DNA of 64,000 bases from Clostridia bacterium (GTDB taxonomy: Bacteria > Bacillota > Clostridia > TANB77 > CAG-508), in NCBI GenBank assembly GCA_017524665.1, contig JAFXVF010000015.1, forward strand, positions 1-64,000, in the 5' to 3' direction. The translations under genes were made by a program, and so were the position numbers. The notes under the pieces were generated by a model. That model was not told where the DNA came from and did no database searches. It saw nothing but the letters and a program-made list of their open reading frames with translations. Positions 54,133 to 63,383 of the stretch are shown here, one piece after another. How positions within the stretch are numbered: position 1 is the stretch's first letter; each line of letters begins with the position of its first letter.

Positions 54133-54671
54133 GCAACTTTTACCTCCTTCATAGAATCAACGAACTCTTTAAATGCTTCTAGATATCTATTGTTTTTTCC
54201 CTTCAAGTTTCTGTTTTCTAGTAGGCAAATAGCTTCATCAGATTTAAATGCAATTCTCTCTGGTCTGTTTGTAAGCATTCCTCCGAATTGATCAACTAAT
54301 TCTAATATATCACTTTCTTTTTCACGCGGTTCACTGCCACTGTATCTATTGTGCTCTTCACACATTTTACAGAATTTCTTAGAAAAGCCTAGTTGGCTCA
54401 AATATTCAGCACTTTCTTTAGCATAGCCACGAATTTTTTCTAAATCCTGCGCTCCACTACTTTTTTTGCAAGCATATAGTAGGCAAGCAGTTAGTACCAT
54501 GTTTTCATCTACAGGTAATTTCATTGTCTCTATAAATAGCTTTGCAATCTCTGTTTTTAATATTACTGAATTATCATAAAAAATGCCTGTCCTTTTTTGA
54601 AGATAATATACTATCTCCATCTTTCGTATTAGTTCAGGTTCGTTTAATATATAGTCAGCAAATGACTCCAT
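54129..54671 (-). CDS. hypothetical helical protein, 180 aa
   Basis: All-helical protein with the layout of an HD-domain relative: VLTACLLYACKKSS (about 60), a middle helix, CKMCEEHNRYSG (about 105) and SDILELVDQFGGMLTNRPERIAF (in outline, about 125-147). The HD pair itself is not visible (CLLYACKK in place of an xHDxG motif), so an inactive HD-like fold is only a suggestion. No in-frame CGG. Followed by a coupled small gene. Confidence 0.65.
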   Translation of the reverse strand: MESFADYILNEPELIRKMEIVYYLQKRTGIFYDNSVILKTEIAKLFIETMKLPVDENMVLTACLLYACKKSSGAQDLEKIRGYAKESAEYLSQLGFSKKFCKMCEEHNRYSGSEPREKESDILELVDQFGGMLTNRPERIAFKSDEAICLLENRNLKGKNNRYLEAFKEFVDSMKEVKVA

Positions 54672-54821
54672 CTTTGCTTCCTCCCAGCTTATTATTTTAC
54701 ACGTTTTTCCATATTAAGCTATTGTCATTATATTTTATATTAAACTTCTTTTCAATGATTGTAACTAAAATGTTATGCATTTGTAATGAAACTGTAATGT
54801 TTTTTCATTGCTTAAGTTATA

Positions 54822-55257
54822 CTATAGGCTTTTTATTGCGTTTCGTGCTAGTTCATCACATCTATTATTTAGTTCATTGTCACTATGTCCTTTAACTTTA
54901 TAAAATGTCGTTTTATGCTTTTTAGTTAAGTTATATAAAACTTTCCATAATTCAACATTTTTTACTGGCTCTTTTCCAGAAGTGCGCCAATTGTTTTTCA
55001 TCCAATTATATATCCACCCCTGGTTAAATGCATTTACAACATATGCGCTGTCACTGTATATATCTACTTCGCACTCAAATTTTAGTTGTTTTAAGCCTTC
55101 TATTACAGCAGTCATTTCCATTATATTATTGGTAGTTTCTTTTTCTCCTCCTGAAATCTCTTTTTTGTGTTCTTTATACAATAAAATTGTCCCCCATCCT
55201 CCAGGTCCAGGATTTCCGTGAGCATGCTCCATCAGTATATATAGTAACTTTTTCCAT
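54822..55257 (-). CDS. rnhA: ribonuclease HI with +1 CGG frameshift
   Basis: 144 residues from the ATG at 55257 if C at 55218 is skipped. The first 13 codons give [13 protein letters not shown], with catalytic Asp 9; codon 14 is CGG. The +1 frame continues [13 protein letters not shown], then [16 protein letters not shown] (Glu), [11 protein letters not shown] (Asp) and [18 protein letters not shown] (His/Asp). Together these complete the DEDD active site; neither frame alone can be an enzyme. Degrades RNA in RNA-DNA hybrids. RBS AGGAAGG about 11 nt upstream. Confidence 0.94.
55216..55218 (-). other. CGG +1 frameshift site (rnhA)
   Basis: Codon 14 after TCA. Skipping the C gives GGA (Gly) inside the invariant motif TDGACSGNPGPGG. 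Confidence 0.95.
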
Positions 55258-55355
55258 ATGTGAACCAACCTTCCTAATATTTATATTATTCCCTTTTCAA
55301 ATATTTTTTTTTATGATATTATATCAGTAAATAATTAAAGAGACAAGGTGGTTTT

Positions 55356-56579
55356 ATGGGAAATAGTTTAGGAATAATTGCTGAATATAATCCTTTTCAT
55401 AATGGGCATAAGTATCAACTAGAACAATCAAAAAGCATATCTAATGCCGATACTGTTGTATGTATAATGAGTGGTAATTTTACACAAAGAGGCATGCCTG
55501 CAATTACAGATAAATGGTCACGTGCACAAATGGCATTAGCAAACGGTGTCGATATTGTAATTGAATTACCAACAATTTATTCAGTTGCAAGTGCGGAAAG
55601 TTTTGCATATGGAAGCATTAAAATTTTAGATAGCTTAGGTGTAGAAAGTGTTGCTTTTGGTAGTGAATGTGGAAATATTGACATATTACAAGAAATTGCA
55701 AATGTTTTATATGAAGAGCCAAAAGAATATGTTACTTTACTTAAACACGAACTATCTAAAGGTATTTCTTTTCCTAAAGCACGAGAAAATGCTATTTTGA
55801 TATACTTAAATGATATTCGTCGTTATGCCAATATTCTCTCCAATCCTAATAACATACTTGGAATAGAATATCTTAAAGCGATTATGGAACTTGATAGCTC
55901 TATCTTTCCAATTACAATAGAAAGAATCGAAGCTTCACATAACAGTTTAAACACTTCTAATAATTTTGCAAGTAGCACTGCAATAAGAGATATAATATTA
56001 AAAGAAAAAGATTTTACACCATACATGCCAGAAGAAAGTTACGCAATATTAAATAATTGCATCAAATTTGGTAAGATTATAAATGGCCTTGCTCCTTTTG
56101 AAAAAGAAATTATATATATTTTGCGTAGAATGTCAACCGCAGAAATTGCAAAACTTCCTGATGTTTCTGAGGGCCTTGAGAATAAAATTAAAGAAGCTGC
56201 AAATGAATGTAATACTGTAAAAGAATTGATTAATATTGTTAAGAGTAAACGATACACAGAAACAAGAATTCAAAGAGTGCTTATATACGCATTATTAGGC
56301 ATTACAAAACAAAAAATAACAGAATTATATAAAATTAATCCATATGTACGCGTTTTGGGAATGAATAAAAAAGGAAAAGAATTTGTTTCTCTTACAAAAT
56401 ATAATAATCCAAAACTTCAATTTATTACATCAGTAAAAGATTTTATGGAAGAAAATAAAAATAAACAATTGACCGACATGCTCCTACTTGATATTTTGGC
56501 AACTAATATATACACTCTAAGCTATGATAATGAGCCTTATGCCAACCTTGATTACACCAAAAAACTTGTAATTATGTAA
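55356..56579 (+). CDS. tmcAL: tRNA(Met) cytidine acetate ligase
   Basis: 407 residues. Start region GIIAEYNPFHNGHKYQLEQ (5-23) is the HxGH nucleotidyltransferase motif; CIMSGNFTQRGMPAI (about 37), ELPTIYSVASAESFAYGSI (about 70), FGSECGN (about 100) and SSTAIRD (about 210) follow. TmcAL makes N4-acetylcytidine in the wobble position of elongator tRNA-Met using acetate and ATP, which fits a cell rich in acetate enzymes. No in-frame CGG. Its last codons form the -35 box of the next unit. Confidence 0.93.
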   Translation: MGNSLGIIAEYNPFHNGHKYQLEQSKSISNADTVVCIMSGNFTQRGMPAITDKWSRAQMALANGVDIVIELPTIYSVASAESFAYGSIKILDSLGVESVAFGSECGNIDILQEIANVLYEEPKEYVTLLKHELSKGISFPKARENAILIYLNDIRRYANILSNPNNILGIEYLKAIMELDSSIFPITIERIEASHNSLNTSNNFASSTAIRDIILKEKDFTPYMPEESYAILNNCIKFGKIINGLAPFEKEIIYILRRMSTAEIAKLPDVSEGLENKIKEAANECNTVKELINIVKSKRYTETRIQRVLIYALLGITKQKITELYKINPYVRVLGMNKKGKEFVSLTKYNNPKLQFITSVKDFMEENKNKQLTDMLLLDILATNIYTLSYDNEPYANLDYTKKLVIM

Positions 56580-56594
56580 ATTTTGTTGTATAAT
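56567..56594 (+). promoter_or_regulatory. promoter of 56626-56919
   Basis: TTGTAA (56567-56572) within the final Leu-Val codons of tmcAL, 16-bp spacer, TATAAT (56589-56594). Confidence 0.78.
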
Positions 56595-56625
56595 ATATTT
56601 ATCCTACAAGAAAGGAGGTTGTCCA

Positions 56626-56919
56626 ATGTTTTTCTTCAGGAAGCCTGGAGAGGAGAAAGGAACGCCGAATGACCGGTGGCCTGCTGTGAAAGCAGCTATG
56701 GAAGGCGGTTTCGAATGCGTTGCTGAGAACTCCTTGTCCGTCCTTCGCGACAAGATGATGGCCGAAGAAGCGGGCGTGATGGGACATCTGAATGTGGTTG
56801 TGTCTCGAGATACGGACAACACGGTTGTCTTCTCGATTGGTTTCAATCACGATTCTAACTACCACGTGTTCACCGTACTCTACGACATCTACCTCGCGAA
56901 GTTTGGTCTCCGAATCTAA
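56626..56919 (+). CDS. small hypothetical protein of a GC-richer unit
   Basis: 97 residues, AAAGGAGG 8 nt before the ATG. MFFFRKPGEEKGTPNDRWPA, then a helix, then strands (MGHLNVVVSRDTDNTVVFSI, about 52-71) and a C-terminal helix. GC-rich third positions. An in-frame CGG (NDRW) would end the protein after a few codons if shifted. Own promoter attached to the end of tmcAL and own terminator. No family recognised. Confidence 0.68.
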   Translation: MFFFRKPGEEKGTPNDRWPAVKAAMEGGFECVAENSLSVLRDKMMAEEAGVMGHLNVVVSRDTDNTVVFSIGFNHDSNYHVFTVLYDIYLAKFGLRI

Positions 56920-56929
56920 CACAGACAAC

Positions 56930-56974
56930 CCCCCACCACAATGGTCAATTCCAGAGTGGTGGGGCCTTTTTTTT
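56930..56974 (+). terminator. terminator of 56626-56919
   Basis: CCCCACCAC/GTGGTGGGG stem, then a T-rich run (CCTTTTTTTT). Confidence 0.9.
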
Positions 56975-57035
56975 GCACTTTTTCTCTTGTCTTTCATATT
57001 ATATACTAATAAATCGAAAAAAGGAGGAATTTGTA

Positions 57036-57302
57036 ATGTATGAAAATTGCATGATGAAAAATAATGAAGATAGCACATGTGGTTTTGATGAAAATAATAA
57101 TCTTTTTCCTGAAAGCCCAATGTATGGCAACAGTTATGTCCCAAACCAAATACTAAACAAAACATTTTTACCTGACGTGGCACTAAAATTAGGAACACTA
57201 TATCCTGAGTTAGTTAGTCCTTATCTTCCAGGTCAGTCAATGGAAGAAATTAATTATCTAAGAAAAACAAATCCTATAAAGGAGGGATGTAATCGTGCAT
57301 AA
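57036..57302 (+). CDS. cotJA: spore coat associated protein CotJA
   Basis: 88 residues from the ATG at 57036 (AAAGGAGG upstream). SPMYGNSYVPNQILNKTFLP and GTLYPELVSPYLPGQSMEE are the family signatures. Part of the cotJABC operon transcribed in the mother cell during sporulation. Overlaps cotJB by 8 bp. Confidence 0.92.
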   Translation: MYENCMMKNNEDSTCGFDENNNLFPESPMYGNSYVPNQILNKTFLPDVALKLGTLYPELVSPYLPGQSMEEINYLRKTNPIKEGCNRA

Positions 57303-57561
57303 TGAAACTTTAGAAATGACAAAATATGAAATGATGAAAAAAATACAAGAATACAACTTTTCAGTTATAGAGCTTGTTCTGTATTTAGATACACATCCTA
57401 CTGATTTAAAAGCCCTTAACTTGCATAAAGAATATACTAAGAGTCTTAAAGAACTTAAAGATAAATATCAAAAAGTATATGGGCCTCTTACTATCTATTA
57501 TCCATGTAATAAATGGAGATGGATTGAAGAGCCATGGCCTTGGGAAGGGAGTGATATGTAA
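57295..57561 (+). CDS. cotJB: spore coat protein CotJB
   Basis: 88 residues, GTG start at 57295 with AAGGAGG upstream. YNFSVIELVLYLDTHPTDLKAL (in outline, about 19-40) and the end PLTIYYPCNKWRWIEEPWPWE are typical. Needed for CotJC incorporation in the coat. Stop overlaps the cotJC start region. Confidence 0.92.
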   Translation: MHNETLEMTKYEMMKKIQEYNFSVIELVLYLDTHPTDLKALNLHKEYTKSLKELKDKYQKVYGPLTIYYPCNKWRWIEEPWPWEGSDM

Positions 57562-58148
57562 TGTGGACTTATGATAAAAAATTAGAATATCCTATAAATA
57601 TAAAAAGAACTAATCCTAGATTAGCTAAAGTAATTATATCTCAATATGGTGGTCCTGACGGTGAACTTGCTGCCTCTCTTCGCTATCTTTCTCAAAGGTT
57701 TGGAATGCCAGATCAAAAATCTAAAGCAATATTAAATGACATTGGAACAGAAGAACTTGCTCACTTAGAAATGGTTGGAACAATAGTTCATCAGCTAACC
57801 AAAAATGCAAGTATTGAAGAAATAGAAAAGGCTGGACTATCACCATACTATACAGACCACGGTGTTGACGTATACCCTGTTTCTGCAGCCGGTGTTCCGT
57901 TTACTGCTTCATATATAGCAGCAAAGGGCGATCCAGTTGCAAATCTTCAAGAAGATTTAGTTGCTGAGCAAAAAGCAAGAGCGACGTATGAAAAACTAAT
58001 TGATTTATGTAGAGATGAACCAGATGTACTAGACCCTCTTCGCTTCTTACGTCAAAGAGAAATCGTACACTTCCAACGTTTTGGTGAAGCCTTAAATGGA
58101 GTACACGAAAGACTAGCACAAAGAAAATTTTATATGAGTAAGAAATAA
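57561..58148 (+). CDS. cotJC: spore coat manganese catalase CotJC
   Basis: 195 residues. Ferritin-like manganese catalase family: YGGPDGELAASLRYLSQRFG (about 30-49, metal Glu), DIGTEELAHLEMVGTIVHQL (about 60-79, Glu and His), DLVAEQKARATYEKLIDLC (about 133-151), LRQREIVHFQRFGEAL (about 164-179, Glu/His). No in-frame CGG. Last gene of the operon; a strong hairpin follows. Confidence 0.95.
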   Translation: MWTYDKKLEYPINIKRTNPRLAKVIISQYGGPDGELAASLRYLSQRFGMPDQKSKAILNDIGTEELAHLEMVGTIVHQLTKNASIEEIEKAGLSPYYTDHGVDVYPVSAAGVPFTASYIAAKGDPVANLQEDLVAEQKARATYEKLIDLCRDEPDVLDPLRFLRQREIVHFQRFGEALNGVHERLAQRKFYMSKK

Positions 58149-58189
58149 TTTGAAACATTTTAGACGTGTAAAAAAGTACCACACAAAAT

Positions 58190-58226
58190 GAAACGTTTGG
58201 GATCATCCCAAACGTTTCAACTTTTT
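58190..58226. terminator. bidirectional terminator after cotJC / gatC
   Basis: Perfect stem GAAACGTTTGGGA/TCCCAAACGTTTC between the convergent genes, with T5 on the + strand. A related hairpin with the same GAAACGTTTGGGAT start occurs at 63309. Confidence 0.88.
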
Positions 58227-58509
58227 AAATTGTTTTAGGAATTTTAAGCAATCCACCTTCACTGTCAGGAGCGTTTGAAAGTATTACGTCTCTATCTAAT
58301 GGTTGCTTTATTTCATCTTTTCTAAACTTGTTATATTCTTTTACAAGGCTAGAATCTTCTGAAATATTGTCGACATTAATTTCATTTAGTACTTCTGTAT
58401 AAGTTAAAATCTGTCCTAATGCTTTTGCATATTTTTCTTCTTCGTCTTTGTCTAGTTGTATCATAGCAAGATTTGCAATGTATTTTATTGTATCATTATC
58501 TATTTTCAT
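58225..58509 (-). CDS. gatC: Asp-tRNA(Asn)/Glu-tRNA(Gln) amidotransferase subunit C
   Basis: 94 residues. IKYIANLAMIQLDKDEEEKY (8-27), DGxL-type end with SNAPDSEGGLLKIPKTI. Small subunit that stabilises GatA-GatB in indirect Gln/Asn-tRNA formation. It lies 18 bp downstream of gatA here (order gatA-gatC on the transcript), whereas gatC usually comes first. Confidence 0.9.
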   Translation of the reverse strand: MKIDNDTIKYIANLAMIQLDKDEEEKYAKALGQILTYTEVLNEINVDNISEDSSLVKEYNKFRKDEIKQPLDRDVILSNAPDSEGGLLKIPKTI

Positions 58510-58527
58510 ACCTTCTACCTCCCCACA

Positions 58528-59988
58528 TTATATATTTGGATGCATGTTATGCCACTCAGTGTTTTGCTCATAAGTATATGCAGTTCTTATCATTTTAGAT
58601 TCGCTAAAGTAATTACCAATTAACTGCATTCCAATTGGTAATCCGTCTTTTGAATAACCGCATGGAATTGATATAGCAGGAACACCTGCAACATTTACAG
58701 GTACTGTACAAATATCTGCTAAGTACATTTCTAATGGGTCTTCCATCTTTTCTCCTATTTTAAATGCAGTTGTTGGTGATGTTGGTGTTAATAAGAAATC
58801 ATACTTTTCAAATTGTTTAGCAAATTCTTCTCTTAAAAGGTTTCTAACCTTTTGTGCTTTTACATAGTATGCGTCACTATATCCTGATGAAAGAACACAA
58901 GTTCCAAGGAATATTCTTCTTTTTACTTCGTCTCCAAATCCTTCTTGTCTAGTTTTCTTAAATAGCTCTTTTAAATCCTTAAATTCAGATGCTCTATGTC
59001 CATATCTTATTCCATCAAACCTGCCAAGGTTTGAGCTAGCCTCTGCACATGCAATTATATAATATGTAGCTAAAGAGTAATCTGCAACTTTGAAAGAACA
59101 CTCTTCAACTTTTGCACCAAGTTCTTCATATTTTTTAGCTGCTTTTAATACAACTTCTTTTACTTCTTCATTTACACCTTCACCAAGAAATTCTTTTGGA
59201 ACACCTATTTTAATGTCTTTTACATCCTTAACTAAAGCTTCTGTGTAATCTTCTTTTTCTCTATTTTCTGAGGTTGTATCTTTTTCATCATGACCTGAAA
59301 TTGCATTTAGTAGTATAGCTAAGTCTTCAACATCTCTTGTAAATGGACCAATTTGGTCAAATGATGATGCATATGCAATTAATCCATATCTTGAAACTAA
59401 TCCATAAGTAGGCTTTAAACCTACAATTCCACAAAGAGATGCTGGCTGCCTTATTGAGCCACCTGTATCACTACCTAATGCGCATGGTGCCATGCCAGCT
59501 GCAACTGCAGCAGCGCTTCCACCGCTTGATCCACCAGGAATTCTACTTAAATCCCAAGGATTTTTTGTAGTTTTATATGCAGAGTGTTCTGTAGAACTTC
59601 CCATTGCAAACTCATCCATATTAGTTTTACCTAGCATTATAGCACCTTCACTATGTAGTTTTTCCATAACAGTTGCATCATAAGGTGAAATAAAGTTATC
59701 TAATATCTTTGAAGCAGACGTAGTTCTTACTCCTTTAGTACAAATTGCATCTTTAATGGCAATAGGTATACCAAAAAGGATTCCTGTGCTTTCCCCTTTG
59801 TCGAACTTTTCTTGCATTGTTTTTGCTTCATCCATAGCTTCATTTTCAAGTAAAGTAAGGTATGCATCAACTTTTGGTTCAGCTTCTTTAATCTTCTTAA
59901 AGTATGAACTAACTATCTCTGGTATTGTACATTCCTTTTTGTTAAGTTTGTCTTTTAATTCATGAATTGTAAGTTCATTAAGTTCCAT
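58528..59988 (-). CDS. gatA: Asp-tRNA(Asn)/Glu-tRNA(Gln) amidotransferase subunit A
   Basis: 486 residues. Amidase signature with Lys in [11 protein letters not shown] (about 77), [16 protein letters not shown] (about 130), [21 protein letters not shown] (in outline, about 151) and [11 protein letters not shown] (about 171), completing the Ser-cisSer-Lys triad. Releases ammonia from glutamine for the transamidation. gatB is not in the window, so the set is split. No in-frame CGG. Confidence 0.95.
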   Translation of the reverse strand: MELNELTIHELKDKLNKKECTIPEIVSSYFKKIKEAEPKVDAYLTLLENEAMDEAKTMQEKFDKGESTGILFGIPIAIKDAICTKGVRTTSASKILDNFISPYDATVMEKLHSEGAIMLGKTNMDEFAMGSSTEHSAYKTTKNPWDLSRIPGGSSGGSAAAVAAGMAPCALGSDTGGSIRQPASLCGIVGLKPTYGLVSRYGLIAYASSFDQIGPFTRDVEDLAILLNAISGHDEKDTTSENREKEDYTEALVKDVKDIKIGVPKEFLGEGVNEEVKEVVLKAAKKYEELGAKVEECSFKVADYSLATYYIIACAEASSNLGRFDGIRYGHRASEFKDLKELFKKTRQEGFGDEVKRRIFLGTCVLSSGYSDAYYVKAQKVRNLLREEFAKQFEKYDFLLTPTSPTTAFKIGEKMEDPLEMYLADICTVPVNVAGVPAISIPCGYSKDGLPIGMQLIGNYFSESKMIRTAYTYEQNTEWHNMHPNI

Positions 59989-60014
59989 ATATGTCCTCCT
60001 TAAAATATTTTTGT

Positions 60015-63000
60015 TTACTCAGTTCTAAGTGCTATTACAGGGTCTTTCTTAGATGCTGCTTTTGCAGGTATTAATCCTCCTATTAATGTGAGAATAACAC
60101 TTAATACAACCAATGTAACTGCATTAGTAATGTAGAATGTTGCATTTAATGGTATATTTCCTGTGTAGTGATGTAAAATTGCATTTATTATAGGAATTAC
60201 AGCATACGTAAATCCTATGCCGAAAAGTCCTGATAAAAGTCCTATTATAAATGTTTCTGCATTGAAAATAGAAGAAATGTTTTTCTTCGAAGCACCAATT
60301 GCTCTTAAAATACCTATCTCCTTTGTTCTTTCATAAACTGAAATGTATGTAATAATTCCTATCATCATAGAAGATACCACAAGTGAAATAGATATAAATG
60401 CAATAAGCACATATGTTACAGCACTAACGATTGTTTTTACAGAATCCATAAGGATTCCAGTTGTATCAGTATAGTTTATTTCTTTATCTTCTTTTCCATT
60501 TTCTTTTACCTTAGTGTTATAGTCTTCTATAAACTGCTTAAAATGCTCTTTGCCATCAAAACTTTGGAAATAGAATGCAATATATGTTGGTTCTTCTCTG
60601 TCTTGATATCCAAAAAGTATTAAATTTGTTTTTGCATTAGTTTCAGTTTGTGATAGCATTGATGTTGCAATTCTTGTTAGTTCTTCTTCACTCATGTTCA
60701 TTTGGAATGCAGATGCTATTTTGTTAGCATCAACATTAAATGCAGAAGCAATGTTTTTACTTAGCTCTCCAGTTAGGTCTCCAACTTTTGATAAAATATA
60801 TTTTTTCATAAAAGCTTCTGTCATATTTTTTGCCATTGTTTCTGCTGTTTGTTTCATGGCAGCACTATTAATATATGTCGTAACAAATTCATCAATTTTT
60901 TCTTTATCGAGTTTAACCGAAGAATTATTTGTTGTAGTATTGTTTACTACTGTATTTTTAATTGTTGCAGAAACAGTATTTGCAATGTTTCCTGAATTAT
61001 TAGAGTTTGCAGAATCAATGTATGTTTGCAGCAATCCTTTTAGTGCACCAGTATAGGTTGTTTTAAATACATCTTGCGGTACAGAGTATTTGTTGGATAA
61101 TTCTTTAAAAATTTGTTCTGGTTCTTTTTCCGCTACATATTTTGAAACAACACTGTCTATTTTGCTAGCATCAATTTCACCTGTTGTTTCATCTATAAGT
61201 CCATATGCAAGTGTTTTTAGCTTATTTATAAAATCTTCTCTTGCTTTAGTAATGTCTGTTGATATAGAATTTGCAATCTCAGCCATATACCCTTCTGTCA
61301 TCTTTTGAAACATTGATTCATCAATGTTTATACTAAATGCACTTTTTAGTTTGTCTTGATCAACACTAACTAAATCACTAAAGTCCATATCTAATTTATT
61401 TTTCGATTCATCAAATCTTTTGCCAGATAATACATCAACATACTCATTTCCAAGTTGTTTTTTTACAATGTCTGTTTCTGCTGAATAATCAATAATATGG
61501 TCAATAAGTTCTTTTGTATAGGAAACGCCTGGATTTAGTGCAGCAGATGTTACTCCCTCTTTTGCTGAAACAATACCAACAATTTTTAAGTTTTCGCTTT
61601 TATCGTAAACACTTCTTAAAAAGTCTTCATCACTTGACATATCTTCATAAATATCAAACTTCTCATTATATTTATAAATGTCTGTTGGCATTACAAGTTT
61701 TAGCTCAATATTCAATAAGTCATCATATGTAAAATTCATTGGTTCATTGTTTACATTAGAGGCTTCCCCGCTCATTATCTTAGTTATAATTTCAGTAAGC
61801 TCAGCTGTATCTCTTAGTCCTAAAGAATAAACAAGCAAATCTGAAATAGCATTTCTATCTGTTAATACAATTATCATTTCATCATAATTTTCTGGCCAGT
61901 GTCCTGCAAGTACATCATATGAATTTTCTAGAGTATCTTTATCATCTATCATTTGAGAATAAATAGATGTAAATGAACTCATTAAGCTTGATGTACCAAA
62001 TGAAGATTTAAACAACTTCTTAGGACTAAGTTTAACTACTTTATCTGTTGCATCAATAGTATATATATTGGGTTCAACACCATACACGTATTTAATTGTA
62101 GAAATATCATCTGATATTTCATTATAATTACGTTCAACATATTTTTTAAAACTCTTTAAATCATTTGTGCTAAGATTTGCAAGCATTTTTGAAATATACT
62201 GTTCTTCTTTTATAGTTTCTGTATTTTCAGCATTATCTCCAGATGCACGCATAGCAAGTAATGTTCCAGCTATATCTGTTGTTTCTTGCATTATTGTAAG
62301 CGGATATGAAGTAAGTGTTTCTTCTTGTATGCTATCAACATATGCCTGAAATCCATTTGAAACAGATTGCACAAGTGCAATTCCGATAATCCCTATAGAG
62401 CCAGCAAATGCTACTAAAACAGTTCTTCCCTTTTTAGTAAGTAAGTTATTCAAGCTAAGCCTAAATGCTGTCCAAAAACTCATAGCAGTTCTGCCTATGC
62501 TAGAAGTATCTTTTGTATATTCTACTTCTTCGCCAATTATAGGGTTTGAATCCTCTGTAATAACACCATCTAATATTTTAATAATTCTGTTTGAATATTG
62601 TTTTGCAAGGTCTGGATTATGTGTTACCATTATAATCAATTTGTCTTTAGAAATCTTTTTTAATATTTCCATTACTTGAACGCTAGTTTTGGTATCAAGC
62701 GCTCCTGTTGGCTCGTCTGCAAGAATTATATCTGGATTATTTACTAAAGCTCTTGCAATAGCAACTCTTTGCATTTGTCCACCTGAAAGCTGATTTGGCT
62801 TTTTATGTATTTGGTCAATTAATCCAACTTCTTCTAATGCTTTTAGCGCTCTTTCTCTTCTTTCTCTTTTGGAAATACCGCCAATCGTTAAGGCAAGCTC
62901 TACATTTGATAAAACAGTTTGATGAGTTATTAAATTATAGCTTTGGAACACAAATCCAATTTTATAATTTCTATATGCATCCCAATCTCTATCTTTAAAA

Positions 63001-63212
63001 TTCTTTGTGGATTTACCGTTAATAATTAAGTCACCTGAAGTATATCTATCAAGGCCTCCTATGATGTTAAGCAAAGTTGTTTTACCACAACCACTTTGGC
63101 CTAAAATAGAAACGAACTCTGCTTCCCTAAATTTTAAGTTTATTCCTTTAAGTGCTTCTACTTTATCGTCTCCACTTACATATGTTTTCTTTATATTTTT
63201 TAATTCGAGCAT
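60015..63212 (-). CDS. ABC transporter, ATPase fused to FtsX-type permease
   Basis: 1065 residues. Residues 1-225: MacB/LolD-type ATPase with Walker [18 protein letters not shown] (about 37), [15 protein letters not shown] (about 142), [15 protein letters not shown] (about 161) and MVTHNPDLA. Then a TM helix (about 265-285), a very large extracytoplasmic domain (about 285-930), and three C-terminal FtsX helices (about 935-1055) with the end [17 protein letters not shown]. Such type VII exporters couple ATPase motion to periplasmic or surface work (antibiotic peptide export, wall control). The big extracellular domain is rich in Ser/Asn and unassigned. No in-frame CGG in 1065 codons. Confidence 0.9.
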   Translation of the reverse strand: MLELKNIKKTYVSGDDKVEALKGINLKFREAEFVSILGQSGCGKTTLLNIIGGLDRYTSGDLIINGKSTKNFKDRDWDAYRNYKIGFVFQSYNLITHQTVLSNVELALTIGGISKRERRERALKALEEVGLIDQIHKKPNQLSGGQMQRVAIARALVNNPDIILADEPTGALDTKTSVQVMEILKKISKDKLIIMVTHNPDLAKQYSNRIIKILDGVITEDSNPIIGEEVEYTKDTSSIGRTAMSFWTAFRLSLNNLLTKKGRTVLVAFAGSIGIIGIALVQSVSNGFQAYVDSIQEETLTSYPLTIMQETTDIAGTLLAMRASGDNAENTETIKEEQYISKMLANLSTNDLKSFKKYVERNYNEISDDISTIKYVYGVEPNIYTIDATDKVVKLSPKKLFKSSFGTSSLMSSFTSIYSQMIDDKDTLENSYDVLAGHWPENYDEMIIVLTDRNAISDLLVYSLGLRDTAELTEIITKIMSGEASNVNNEPMNFTYDDLLNIELKLVMPTDIYKYNEKFDIYEDMSSDEDFLRSVYDKSENLKIVGIVSAKEGVTSAALNPGVSYTKELIDHIIDYSAETDIVKKQLGNEYVDVLSGKRFDESKNKLDMDFSDLVSVDQDKLKSAFSINIDESMFQKMTEGYMAEIANSISTDITKAREDFINKLKTLAYGLIDETTGEIDASKIDSVVSKYVAEKEPEQIFKELSNKYSVPQDVFKTTYTGALKGLLQTYIDSANSNNSGNIANTVSATIKNTVVNNTTTNNSSVKLDKEKIDEFVTTYINSAAMKQTAETMAKNMTEAFMKKYILSKVGDLTGELSKNIASAFNVDANKIASAFQMNMSEEELTRIATSMLSQTETNAKTNLILFGYQDREEPTYIAFYFQSFDGKEHFKQFIEDYNTKVKENGKEDKEINYTDTTGILMDSVKTIVSAVTYVLIAFISISLVVSSMMIGIITYISVYERTKEIGILRAIGASKKNISSIFNAETFIIGLLSGLFGIGFTYAVIPIINAILHHYTGNIPLNATFYITNAVTLVVLSVILTLIGGLIPAKAASKKDPVIALRTE

Positions 63213-63308
63213 CTTAACTCTCCTTAATTGTAATTCACATTTACAAAAATTTCAGTAAATAATATATCACAAAAGCTTATATTTATCAATCATTATATAT
63301 AAAAAAAT

Positions 63309-63337
63309 GAAACGTTTGGGATGGTTTCAAACGTTTT
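63309..63337. terminator. hairpin upstream of the ABC transporter gene
   Basis: AAACGTTTGGGA paired imperfectly with TTTCAAACGTTTT; related in sequence to the hairpin at 58190. Confidence 0.45.
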
Positions 63338-63342
63338 ACTTA

Positions 63343-63370
63343 AAAAACCCCGCGGTATTACCCGCGGAGT
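63343..63370 (-). terminator. terminator of the M41 peptidase gene
   Basis: TCCGCGG/CCGCGGG stem followed by T6 on the minus strand. Confidence 0.88.
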
Positions 63371-63383
63371 TTTGAGTTGGTAT

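Noticed and set aside
24810-55218. Random sequencing or assembly indels as the cause of the split genes
   Set aside because: All seven breaks are the same event (one extra C before a GGN Gly codon); none is in a homopolymer and none is of another type in these genes. Random errors would not choose one codon. Read data are still needed for proof.
24810-55218. Simple reassignment of CGG to another amino acid (Gln, Trp) as known in other Firmicutes
   Set aside because: Reassignment would keep the reading frame. Here the frame changes by +1 at each site and the zero frame soon stops.
24800-55230. Classical programmed +1 site as in prfB (stop codon, CUU slip, upstream Shine-Dalgarno-like element)
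   Set aside because: No shared upstream purine-rich element at fixed distance, no shared P-site codon and no stop codon in the A site at the seven sites.
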